Below, one piece after another: positions 16,382 to 23,559 of a stretch of DNA of 53,658 nt. Within the stretch, counting starts at the first letter, position 1, and each line of letters opens with the position of its first letter. The position numbers and the translations under genes were made by a program. Source of the stretch: JAWVEV01 sp033856535 (GTDB taxonomy: Bacteria; Actinomycetota; Thermoleophilia; Miltoncostaeales; Miltoncostaeaceae); contig JAWVEV010000123.1 of assembly GCA_033856535.1 (NCBI GenBank), forward strand, positions 1 through 53,658, read 5' to 3'. The notes below the pieces were generated by a model. That model did not search any database, was not told the origin of the DNA, and saw only the letters and a program-made list of their open reading frames with translations.

Positions 16382-16921
16382 TCAGCCCCCGTTGCGAAGG
16401 GCCCGCAGGGCCTCCCGCCGCTGCTCCGGCGTCGTCCGGTCGAGGATCAGCACGCCGTCGAGGTGGTCGACCTCGTGCTGGATCACCCGCGCCGCGAAGC
16501 CCTCGGGCTCGAGCAGGAGCGGCTTGCCGGCGAGGTCCTGGGCCTCGACCCGGATCGCCACCGGCCGCGAGACCTCCACCGCGATCTCGCCGAGCGAGAG
16601 GCAGCCCTCCTCGGCGACGTCCTCCTCGTCGGAGCGCCACACGATGTGCGGGTTGCAGAGGGCGATCACCGGGCCGTCGCCGTCGGGGCGCAGGACCATC
16701 AGGCGGCGCAGCGAGCCGACCTGCGGGGCGGCGAGGCCCACGCCGGCGGCGTCGCGCATGATCGCGCCCATCCGCTCCACGTCGTCCCGGAGCGTCTCGT
16801 CGAACGCCGTGATCTCGAGCGTGGGCGTCCGCAGCACGGGGTCGCCGAACTGGCGGATCTGCGTCAGCGCCTGGAGGCGCCGGCGCTCGAGGACGGGGTC
16901 GTCGATCTCTCGGGAGGGCAT
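16382..16921 (-). CDS. def: Peptide deformylase
   Basis: Def removes the formyl group from nascent proteins. All three metal and active-site motifs are present in the 179-residue protein: GVGLAAPQVG, EEGCLSLGEIAV and QHEVDHLDGVLI. It opens a long overlapping minus-strand operon running to ribH. A -10-like TAGCAT lies 9 nt upstream of the ATG with no Shine-Dalgarno sequence between them, so translation is probably from a leaderless mRNA. Confidence 0.96.
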   Translation of the reverse strand: MPSREIDDPVLERRRLQALTQIRQFGDPVLRTPTLEITAFDETLRDDVERMGAIMRDAAGVGLAAPQVGSLRRLMVLRPDGDGPVIALCNPHIVWRSDEEDVAEEGCLSLGEIAVEVSRPVAIRVEAQDLAGKPLLLEPEGFAARVIQHEVDHLDGVLILDRTTPEQRREALRALRNGG

Positions 16922-16930
16922 GGGGGGACG

Positions 16931-16936
16931 ATGCTA
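16931..16936 (-). promoter_or_regulatory. -10 element upstream of def (probable leaderless operon start)
   Basis: Minus-strand TAGCAT ends 9 nt before the def ATG, and the gap is C-rich with no ribosome binding site. The same hexamer occurs at trpS (49910-49915). Confidence 0.45.
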
Positions 16937-16976
16937 GCAATCGGCCGGAGGCGCGCCCGGCGGCGCGCGGCGCCGG

Positions 16977-18389
16977 TCAGATCGGCAGCACTCCGGCGGG
17001 TCGCGCGGCCGACAGCTCCCGGGCATAGCGGGCCGGGGCGCCGCCCCCGCCGGACACGATCAGCGCCCGCGGGCCGTCCGGGCCGTCCTCGATGAGCAGG
17101 GCCCATTGGTCGCTGCCGCCGGACATGTCGAACGGGCGGCGGGCCACCAGCCGCACCGAGCGCCCGTCGGCGCCGGCGACCGGCGCCACCAGGTAGCCGT
17201 CGGCCTCGAGCGCGGCGGCCACGGCCGCGATCGCCGGCTCGGGCCGGCCGTCGAGGGCCGTGACCTGCGCCTCCCCGACCAGGGCGCCCACCGCGTGGCG
17301 CCCCGGCGCCAGCCCGGGGACGAACGAGGCGTCGACCGCGGCGGCGGGGACCGCGCGGCCGTCGGGGCCGGGCACCGTCGGCCGCGGAGCGACCGCGACC
17401 GCGGCGGGCTCGGTCGGCCCGGCGGGGCCGTCGCCCAGGCCGCCGATCGTGAGCGCGGCGGCGGCCCCGACGCCGGTCACCGCGAGGGCCGCCGCGGCGG
17501 CGAGCGGCGCCAGCCGGCGCCTGCGCACCGCCGGGAACAGGAGCGTCGGCGCCAGGCGCGGGTCGCCGGGCGCGGCGGCACGGGCCAGGGCGGCGGCGAA
17601 GGCGCCGGCGCTCCGGTGGCGGTCCGCCGGATCCTTGGCCAGCCCGCGCGCGAGCACGGCGTCGACCTCGCGGGGCAGTCCGGGCCGCACGGCGGACGCG
17701 CGCGGCGGCCTCCCGTGAAGGTGGGCGTGCAGCAGGGCCGCCACGTTGGCGGCGCGGAAGGGCGGCCGCCCGGTGAGCGCCTCGAAGGCCATGACCGCGA
17801 GCGCGTAGCGGTCGGCCTCGGGTCCCGGGCGCCGGCCGGCGATCGCCTCGGGGGCCACGAACCCGGGCGTGCCGATCAGGCGCCCGTCGATCCCCGTGGT
17901 CGAGGTGACCGTACCGCGGACGATGCCGAAGTCCGACAGCCAGACCGCGCCGCCGGTGTCCAGCAGGACGTTGCCGGGCTTCACGTCCCGATGGAGGCGC
18001 CCCTGGCCGTGGGCCGCGTCGAGCGCCGCGGCGACGCCCTCCAGGATCCGCACCGCCTCGTCCAGCGCCAGCGGCCCGGCCGCGAGCCGGTCGGCGAGGG
18101 TGCCCTCGCGGGCCAGCGGCATCGCCAGGTAGGCCGTCCCGCCCGCCTCGCCGGCGTCCAGGATCGGGACGATGTGCGGCCCCTCGAGCGCGAGCAGGGC
18201 GTCGAGCTCGCGCCGGAAGCGCCCGCGAAATCCCGGCTCGGCCCAGGCGTCCGCGCGCACGACCTTCAGGGCGGCGATCCGCCCGTCGGCGCGGTGGCGG
18301 GCCCGGTGGACCGTCGCCTGCCCGCCCGCGCCGATCCGCTCCTCGACCAGCCACGGGCCGATGGCCCGCCCCGGTCTCAGGTCGCTCAC
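16977..18389 (-). CDS. Membrane-anchored serine/threonine protein kinase
   Basis: This 470-residue receptor-like kinase has the catalytic domain first, at about residues 10-265. Motifs are a glycine-rich IGAGGQATVHRA, the lysine in AALKVV, HRDVKPGNVLL, and DFG in LSDFGIVRG. A GTPGFVAPEA activation-loop end and DRYALAVMAFEALTG follow. A juxtamembrane segment leads to one transmembrane helix (LAPLAAAAALAVTGVGAAA, about 290-315) and an extracytoplasmic domain of about 150 residues with no PASTA repeats. The ligand-sensing part is not recognisable. The GTG overlaps the upstream gene's stop as GTGA, so the two are co-translated. Kinase activity is expected; targets are unknown. Confidence 0.92.
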   Translation of the reverse strand: MSDLRPGRAIGPWLVEERIGAGGQATVHRARHRADGRIAALKVVRADAWAEPGFRGRFRRELDALLALEGPHIVPILDAGEAGGTAYLAMPLAREGTLADRLAAGPLALDEAVRILEGVAAALDAAHGQGRLHRDVKPGNVLLDTGGAVWLSDFGIVRGTVTSTTGIDGRLIGTPGFVAPEAIAGRRPGPEADRYALAVMAFEALTGRPPFRAANVAALLHAHLHGRPPRASAVRPGLPREVDAVLARGLAKDPADRHRSAGAFAAALARAAAPGDPRLAPTLLFPAVRRRRLAPLAAAAALAVTGVGAAAALTIGGLGDGPAGPTEPAAVAVAPRPTVPGPDGRAVPAAAVDASFVPGLAPGRHAVGALVGEAQVTALDGRPEPAIAAVAAALEADGYLVAPVAGADGRSVRLVARRPFDMSGGSDQWALLIEDGPDGPRALIVSGGGGAPARYARELSAARPAGVLPI

Positions 18390-19249
18390 CGCCGCGCCGG
18401 CAGCAGGCTCCGGGCCGCCGCCACCGCCCAGCTGCGTGCCGCGCTCCAGTCGTCCGGCGAGGCGATCGCCAGCGCCTGGCGGCCGTCGCCCGCGTCGGTG
18501 AAGCCGGGGCCTCCGGTCGCGCCGGTCACCTGGACGGCGAGCCCGCCGCCGCGCAGCAGGATCTCCACCGCCGGGTCGCCGGTGCGCGGGAAGACCACCC
18601 GCGCCGCGCCGGCCTCGGACTGGATCAGCGGCGCCGGAGAGAGGTCGTTCAGGTCGAAGAAGATCGCCGCCAGCACGGGGCGCAGCTCGGCCGGGACCAG
18701 CGGCATGAGCCCCTCGAGGCGGTAGAGCTCGGCCACGCGCGGGGTGAGGAAGTACTCGGCCTCGCGGAGCAGGAGCAGGTCGGTGCCGGTCGCGCCGCCG
18801 CGCTCGGGCCGCTCCTGGACCCAGTCGCGCACGCGCAGCCAGCTCCGGTGACGCACGGTCCACCCATCACCGGCCGCCCCCGCGAGCGCCTCGGGCTCGC
18901 GCCGGTCCGGGGTCAGCGCGACCAGGATGCGCCGGTCCTTGGCCTCGGACAGGCCCGTGCCCACCTGGCGGAGGCGCTCCGCCTCGTCGCCGGCGAAGGC
19001 CAGGCTGCTCTGCACCACCAGGGTCCAGCCGGCGCCGCGCGCCACGATGTCCGCCAGCCCGTCGCCGTCGCCGAGCGGCCGCTGCTCGCGCACCAGGATC
19101 GCGTCGGCCCCCGGAAGCTCCTCGCCGGACAGCTCCTTGACCAGCGCGGTGCGCGTGTCGGGCCCGCCGAGGGCGAGGAGCGTCGAGAGGATGTGCGACC
19201 ACTGCTCGCGCGGATCGCCGGACGCCTCGAACAGGCGGGGAACGGGCAT
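18386..19249 (-). CDS. Uncharacterised protein coupled to the Ser/Thr kinase
   Basis: I do not recognise a named family in this 287-residue soluble protein. Residues about 30-110 show a pattern that recalls a PD-(D/E)xK nuclease core: a helix, GDGDGLADIVARG and then WTLVVQSSLAFAGDE. The position expected to read E-x-K reads Q-S-S, so catalysis would be lost if the similarity is real. The C-terminal half has alternating strands and an Ala-rich helix. There is no signal peptide and no membrane helix. The ATG has AGGAGG about 9 nt upstream, and a -10 TACCCT lies at 19288-19293. The 4-nt overlap with the kinase gene suggests a shared pathway. Confidence 0.65.
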   Translation of the reverse strand: MPVPRLFEASGDPREQWSHILSTLLALGGPDTRTALVKELSGEELPGADAILVREQRPLGDGDGLADIVARGAGWTLVVQSSLAFAGDEAERLRQVGTGLSEAKDRRILVALTPDRREPEALAGAAGDGWTVRHRSWLRVRDWVQERPERGGATGTDLLLLREAEYFLTPRVAELYRLEGLMPLVPAELRPVLAAIFFDLNDLSPAPLIQSEAGAARVVFPRTGDPAVEILLRGGGLAVQVTGATGGPGFTDAGDGRQALAIASPDDWSAARSWAVAAARSLLPARR

Positions 19250-19287
19250 GGACTGCGGCCTCCTGGGGGCGGGGCGGACGAGCGCGA

Positions 19288-19293
19288 AGGGTA
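19288..19293 (-). promoter_or_regulatory. -10 element for the kinase-pair operon
   Basis: Minus-strand TACCCT sits about 39 nt upstream of the ATG at 19249. It lies in a 15-mer (19286-19300) identical to the one at the rpmF promoter (3486-3500). Confidence 0.45.
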
Positions 19294-19362
19294 GCGGACC
19301 CCCCTCCCCGCACGGCCCGCATCCCGGTTCGCGGACCGAGGCGCCGGCATCGCCACCGCGCC

Positions 19363-19391
19363 GCCGCCGGCCCCGGTGCGGGGCCGGCGGC
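19363..19391 (-). terminator. Terminator hairpin after mscL
   Basis: GCCGCCGGCCCC and GGGGCCGGCGGC form a perfect 12-bp stem around a GGTGC loop, starting 9 nt after the mscL stop on the minus strand. There is no T-run. Confidence 0.7.
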
Positions 19392-19399
19392 CGGCGGGC

Positions 19400-19813
19400 T
19401 CAGTTCGCGAAGGGCACGACCGACGTGGTGCAGAACGCGCACTTGCGGGCGTCGGTCGGGATCGGCGACCGGCACTCCGGGCACTTGCGCGTGGTCGGGT
19501 CCACCGGCGGCTCCTTGCGGGACCGCTCGATGAGCTTGTTCACCGGCACGATCACCAGGAAGAAGATCACCGCGGCGATGATCAGGAACGAGATCAGCGA
19601 GTTGATGAACTCGCCGTAGCGGAACGTGCTGCCGTTGATCTCGAAGGTGAGCCCGGCGAAGTCGGGCTTGCCGCCGATCGCGGCGATGAGCGGCGTGATG
19701 ATGTCCTCGACGAACGAGGCGATCACGGCGCCGAACGCGACGCCGATGACCACCGCCACCGCAAGCTCGATGAGGTTCCCTCGGAGCAGGAACTTCTTGA
19801 ACTCCTGGAGCAT
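19400..19813 (-). CDS. mscL: Large-conductance mechanosensitive channel MscL with C-terminal zinc ribbon
   Basis: MscL opens under membrane tension to release solutes on hypo-osmotic shock. The start MLQEFKKFLLRGNLIELAVAVVIG, given here in parts as MLQEFKKFLLRGN and the pore helix LIELAVAVVIGVAFG, is diagnostic. A second helix SLISFLIIAAVIFFLVIVPVN follows. At 137 residues it is normal length, but the cytoplasmic tail ends in a rubredoxin-like pair, CPECRSPIPTDARKCAFC. This replaces the usual helical bundle and probably binds zinc. It is a single gene between priA and the kinase pair, followed by a strong hairpin. Confidence 0.95.
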   Translation of the reverse strand: MLQEFKKFLLRGNLIELAVAVVIGVAFGAVIASFVEDIITPLIAAIGGKPDFAGLTFEINGSTFRYGEFINSLISFLIIAAVIFFLVIVPVNKLIERSRKEPPVDPTTRKCPECRSPIPTDARKCAFCTTSVVPFAN

Positions 19814-19932
19814 CGCCACCCCCCATGGCTCGCCCGGCTGAACGGCGGCGGCGCGGGCCGCCAGGGGATCTCTATCAGGACGACGAGGGACGATGCGAGG
19901 ACCCCGACGTGGGCGGACGAGCCGGGGGCGCG

Positions 19933-22125
19933 TCAGGTCTGCTGAGGGTCGACGTCGACCGCGACCGACACGCCGGCCGCGGCGAGGTCGGGCGCCCGCG
20001 CGTCGAGGGCCGCCACCAGCGGGCCCGCGGCCTCCGACGCCCGCTCCGCGCGCAGGAGCAGCGCGCGGCGGGTCCGCCCGCGCAGGCGGTGCAGCTGCGC
20101 CGGCCCCAGCACGCCCACCCCGGGCGCGCCGGCCCGGACGGCCTCCGCCACCGCCGCCGCCTGCTCGGCCACCGCGGCCGGGTCGGCGCCCGAAAGAACC
20201 GCGCGCACCAGGTGGCCGAACGGCGGGAAGCCGAGCGCGCGGCGGCGGTCGAGCTCGCCCTCGAGGAAGCCCTCGACGTCGTGCCGCGCGCCCAGCTGGA
20301 TCGCCCGCGCGCGCGGCTGGTACGCCTGCACGATCACGGTCGCCGGCTCGCCGCGCCGGCCGGCCCGGCCGGCGAGCTGCACGATCAGGCCGAAGGCGCG
20401 CTCCTCGGCGCGGAAGTCGGCGTGCTGCAGCGCGCTGTCGGCGTCCACGACCCCGGCCACGGTCACGTCGGGCAGGTCGTGACCCTTCGCGACCATCTGG
20501 GTGCCGAGCAGGACCGCCGCGCCGGGCCTCGCGAACTCGGCCAGCAGGCGGCCCACCGCGCCGCGGCCGGCCGCGCTGTCGGCGTCCATCCGCACCAGCC
20601 GGACGTCCGGGAGCAGCCGCCGGACCGCGCGCTCGAGGCCCTCCGTGCCGCTGCCCTGGCGCGCCACCTCGGCCGCGCCGCACGAGGGGCAGACCGGCGG
20701 GAGGCGCGCGGCGTGGCCGCAGTGGTGGCAGACCATGGCGGGCGGGCGGCCGTCGAGCACGAGGGCCACGTCGCAGTGCGGGCAGCGCCCGATCCAGCCG
20801 CACGAGCGGCAGAGCGCCATCAGCGCGAAGCCGCGCCGGTTGAGCAGCAGGATCGCCTTCTCGCCCCGCTCGGCCGCGCCCTCCAGCGCGCGGGCGAGCG
20901 GCCGCGAGATCGGCCCGGCGCCCTGGGTCCGCATGTCGACGATCTCCACCGGGGGCAGCCGGGCGCCGTCCGCGCGCGCCGAGAGCGTGAGCCGCGACAG
21001 CGCGTGCCATGACTCGGGGCGCGGCGTGGCGCTGCCGTAGACCACCGCGGCGCCGGCCGCGGCCGCCCGCCGGAACGCCACCTGGCGGGCGTCGTAGCGC
21101 GGCATCGAGTCCTGCTTGTAGGAGGCGTCGTGCTCCTCGTCGACGACCACCAGGCCCAGGTCGGCCAGCGGCGCGAAGATCGCGCTGCGCGCGCCCAGCA
21201 CGACGTCGGCGCGGCCCTCGCGCACGCGGCGGTGCTCGGCGGCGCGCTCGGACGGCGAGAGCGCGGAGTGCCAGACGGCCACCCCCTCCCCCAGCCGCGC
21301 CCGCAGCCGGTGCAGCAGCTGCGGCGTGAGCGCGATCTCGGGAACCAGCACCAGGCTGCTGCGCCCGCGCGCCCGGGCGGCGGCGATCGCCCGGAGGTAG
21401 ACCTCGGTCTTGCCCGAGCCGGTCACGCCGTGCAGCAGCAGGCTCCCGCCGCCGCCGGCGATGAGCTCCTCGAGCCGGGCGACCGCGGCGGACTGCTCGG
21501 CCGTGAGCGCCGGCGGGGCGTCCGGCGCCGGCGCCGCGGCGGCCGCCAGCAGCGGCGAGGCGTCCGCCGAGACGTCCGGCAGGTCGAGCTGACCATCGGC
21601 GGCCATCCGCCGGAGCGTCGCGAGCGTCGTGCCGGCCCGGCGGCAGAGCTCGCTCGCGTCCAGGCGCCCGCCGGCCTCGGCGAGCGCCGCGAGGATCGCC
21701 GCCCGCCGGGCGGCGCCGCGGCCCTCCGGCGCCGGCGCGCCGGCGCGGAGCGCGGCCACCGGGCGCGATCGCGCGCCGCTCGGCGGCGCCGCCAGCGCCC
21801 ACTCCCCGTCCTTGCGCCGGCGCAGGGTGCCCTCGGCTCCGGGCGGCAGCGTCAGCCGCAGGCAGGCCGCGGCCGGGGCCGCGTAGTACCGCGAGACCCA
21901 CATCGCCAGCTCGACCAGGTCCGGCGGCACCGGCGGCGCGGCCACGACCCCCGCCACGGGCACCAGCCGGCCCGTGTGGGTCGCCGGGCCCCGCCCCACC
22001 ACCACGCCGAGCACCCGGCGCGGGCCGAGCGGGACCGCCACCAGCGCCCCCGGCACGACGGCGCCCTCGAGGTCCGCCGGCACGGCGTAGTCGAGGGCCC
22101 GGTCGAGCGCCCTCAGCGTGAACAC
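19933..22125 (-). CDS. priA: Primosomal protein N' (replication restart helicase PriA)
   Basis: PriA reloads the replisome at collapsed forks. The 730-residue protein has an N-terminal 3'-DNA-binding domain and Walker A in HGVTGSGKTEVYL. DEEHDASYKQ is motif II. A cysteine-rich zinc module follows (CRSCGWIGRCPHCD, CHHCG, CPSCG), then motif V/VI residues GTQMVAKGHDLPDVT and QLAGRAGRRGEP. Actinobacterial PriA proteins often lack helicase residues, but here Walker A and the DEEH box look intact. The GTG at 22125 is the only suitable start. The gene lies downstream of metK, as in mycobacteria, where a dfp gene intervenes that is absent here. Confidence 0.93.
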   Translation of the reverse strand: MFTLRALDRALDYAVPADLEGAVVPGALVAVPLGPRRVLGVVVGRGPATHTGRLVPVAGVVAAPPVPPDLVELAMWVSRYYAAPAAACLRLTLPPGAEGTLRRRKDGEWALAAPPSGARSRPVAALRAGAPAPEGRGAARRAAILAALAEAGGRLDASELCRRAGTTLATLRRMAADGQLDLPDVSADASPLLAAAAAPAPDAPPALTAEQSAAVARLEELIAGGGGSLLLHGVTGSGKTEVYLRAIAAARARGRSSLVLVPEIALTPQLLHRLRARLGEGVAVWHSALSPSERAAEHRRVREGRADVVLGARSAIFAPLADLGLVVVDEEHDASYKQDSMPRYDARQVAFRRAAAAGAAVVYGSATPRPESWHALSRLTLSARADGARLPPVEIVDMRTQGAGPISRPLARALEGAAERGEKAILLLNRRGFALMALCRSCGWIGRCPHCDVALVLDGRPPAMVCHHCGHAARLPPVCPSCGAAEVARQGSGTEGLERAVRRLLPDVRLVRMDADSAAGRGAVGRLLAEFARPGAAVLLGTQMVAKGHDLPDVTVAGVVDADSALQHADFRAEERAFGLIVQLAGRAGRRGEPATVIVQAYQPRARAIQLGARHDVEGFLEGELDRRRALGFPPFGHLVRAVLSGADPAAVAEQAAAVAEAVRAGAPGVGVLGPAQLHRLRGRTRRALLLRAERASEAAGPLVAALDARAPDLAAAGVSVAVDVDPQQT

Positions 22126-22163
22126 CTGGGCCGCCGCCGGCGCGGCGACCCCGTCGAGCGGTG

Positions 22164-22259
22164 CTAGTCGCGCAGCCGCAGGCGCAGCAGGACCAGCACG
22201 GCCGCGAGCAGCGCCACGACCGGCGTCATCACGAGGGCACGGTGGAGGAGGCGGCTCAT
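22164..22259 (-). CDS. Possible 31-residue membrane peptide between metK and priA
   Basis: An ATG one base after the metK stop opens a 31-codon frame ending in TAG. The product has a basic N-terminus (MSRLLHR), one hydrophobic helix (ALVMTPVVALLAAVLVLL) and a strongly basic tail RLRLRD. The size, charge distribution and tight spacing fit a real single-pass small protein translated by coupling. I know of no family. It could also be a chance frame in a short intergenic gap. Confidence 0.4.
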   Translation of the reverse strand: MSRLLHRALVMTPVVALLAAVLVLLRLRLRD

Positions 22260-22260
22260 G

Positions 22261-23454
22261 TCAGGCCGTCGCCGCCAGGCGCCCGCCGGCCTCGCGCCCG
22301 ATTTCGGTGGACTCCCAGGTGAAGTCGGGGTCCTTTCGGCCGAAGTGCCCGTACGCGGCGGTCTTCTGGTAGATCGGCCGGCGCAGGTCGAGGTGGTCCA
22401 GGATCGCCCCCGGGCGCAGGTCGAACTTCTCCTGGATCCACTGCTCGATCAGGTCGTGCGAGCGGGTTTCGGTGCCGTAGGTCTCGACCATGACCGAGAC
22501 CGGGTGGGCGACGCCGATCGCGTAGGCCACCTGCACCTCGCAGCGCTTGGCGAAGCCGGCCGCGACCACGTTCTTGGCCACCCAGCGCGCGGCGTAGGCG
22601 CCCGAGCGGTCCACCTTCGACGGGTCCTTGCCGCTGAAGGCGCCGCCGCCGTGGCGGGCCATGCCGCCGTAGGTGTCGACGATGATCTTGCGGCCGGTCA
22701 GGCCGCAGTCGCCGAGCGGGCCGCCGACCACGAACGAGCCGGTGGGGTTGATGTAGTAGGTGATCCCCTTGCGCCACATCCCGAAGTCCTCGAGGACCGG
22801 CTTGATCACCTGGCTGACGACCTCGTCCCGCAGCAGGTCGCCCGAGACGTCCGGCGCGTGCTGGGTCGAGATCACCACCGCGGTGACCTCCTTCGGCGCG
22901 CCGTCCTCGTAGCGGACCGTGACCTGCGACTTGCCGTCGGGGCGCAGGTAGCGCATGGTCTCGCGCCGCATCGCCGCGAGCCGCTCGCAGAGGCGGTGCG
23001 AGAGGATGATCGGCAGCGGCATCAGGTCGTCGGTCTCGTCGGTGGCGTAGCCGAACATGAGCCCCTGGTCGCCGGCGCCCTGGAGGTCGTACGGGTCGGC
23101 GTCCCGCCGGCCGCGCGACTCGTAGGCCTTGTCCACGCCCTGCGCGATGTCCGGGCTCTGCTCGTCGATCGCGACCGAGATGCCGCAGGTGTCGCAGTCG
23201 AAGCCGTACTTGGCCCGGTCGTAGCCGATCCTGCGGATCGTGTCGCGCGCGATCTTCGGGATGTCGACGTAGGCGGAGGTCGTGATCTCCCCCGCCACCA
23301 TCACCTGGCCGGTGGTGATGAGCGTCTCGCAGGCGACCCGGCCCGCGGGGTCCTCGCGCAGCACGGCGTCGAGGACGCCGTCCGAGATCTGGTCCGCGAT
23401 CTTGTCCGGATGCCCCTCCGTGACCGACTCGGAGGTGAAGAGATGCTCAGCCAT
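22261..23454 (-). CDS. metK: S-adenosylmethionine synthetase
   Basis: MetK makes S-adenosylmethionine from methionine and ATP, the donor for the methyltransferases RsmB, RsmD and the gene at 40715. The 397-residue protein has TEGHPDKIADQISDG at the N-terminus. The hexapeptide GAGDQG is followed by LMFGYA, and the P-loop-like motif is GGGAFSGKDPSKVDRS. ATG 23454 begins MAEHLFTSESV; an upstream in-frame TTG/CTG extension is not conserved. A GGGGCGG precedes the ATG, and a -10 TATGCT lies at 23484-23489. There is no SAM riboswitch in the 105-nt upstream gap. Confidence 0.97.
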   Translation of the reverse strand: MAEHLFTSESVTEGHPDKIADQISDGVLDAVLREDPAGRVACETLITTGQVMVAGEITTSAYVDIPKIARDTIRRIGYDRAKYGFDCDTCGISVAIDEQSPDIAQGVDKAYESRGRRDADPYDLQGAGDQGLMFGYATDETDDLMPLPIILSHRLCERLAAMRRETMRYLRPDGKSQVTVRYEDGAPKEVTAVVISTQHAPDVSGDLLRDEVVSQVIKPVLEDFGMWRKGITYYINPTGSFVVGGPLGDCGLTGRKIIVDTYGGMARHGGGAFSGKDPSKVDRSGAYAARWVAKNVVAAGFAKRCEVQVAYAIGVAHPVSVMVETYGTETRSHDLIEQWIQEKFDLRPGAILDHLDLRRPIYQKTAAYGHFGRKDPDFTWESTEIGREAGGRLAATA

Positions 23455-23483
23455 GTATCCGCCCCTTTTCGTCTCGGCGAGCG

Positions 23484-23489
23484 AGCATA
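23484..23489 (-). promoter_or_regulatory. -10 element for metK
   Basis: Minus-strand TATGCT lies about 30 nt upstream of the metK ATG and just beyond the terminator hairpin of the preceding gene. No -35 is evident. Confidence 0.45.
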
Positions 23490-23498
23490 GCAACGGCC

Positions 23499-23542
23499 CC
23501 GGCCCCTCCCGGCCGCCCGATGCGGGGGCCGGGGAGGGCCGG
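23499..23542 (-). terminator. Terminator hairpin after the DUF3352 gene
   Basis: CCGGCCCCTCCCGGCC (23499-23514) pairs with GGCCGGGGAGGGCCGG (23527-23542), with two central mismatches and a 12-nt loop. It starts 17 nt after the DUF3352 stop and precedes the metK promoter. Confidence 0.6.
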
Positions 23543-23559
23543 TCAGCCGGTCCCGCCTC

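Noticed and set aside
23455..23559. SAM riboswitch upstream of metK
   Set aside because: The 105-nt gap contains only a terminator hairpin, a -10 and a ribosome binding site. No SAM-I or SAM-II core is visible.
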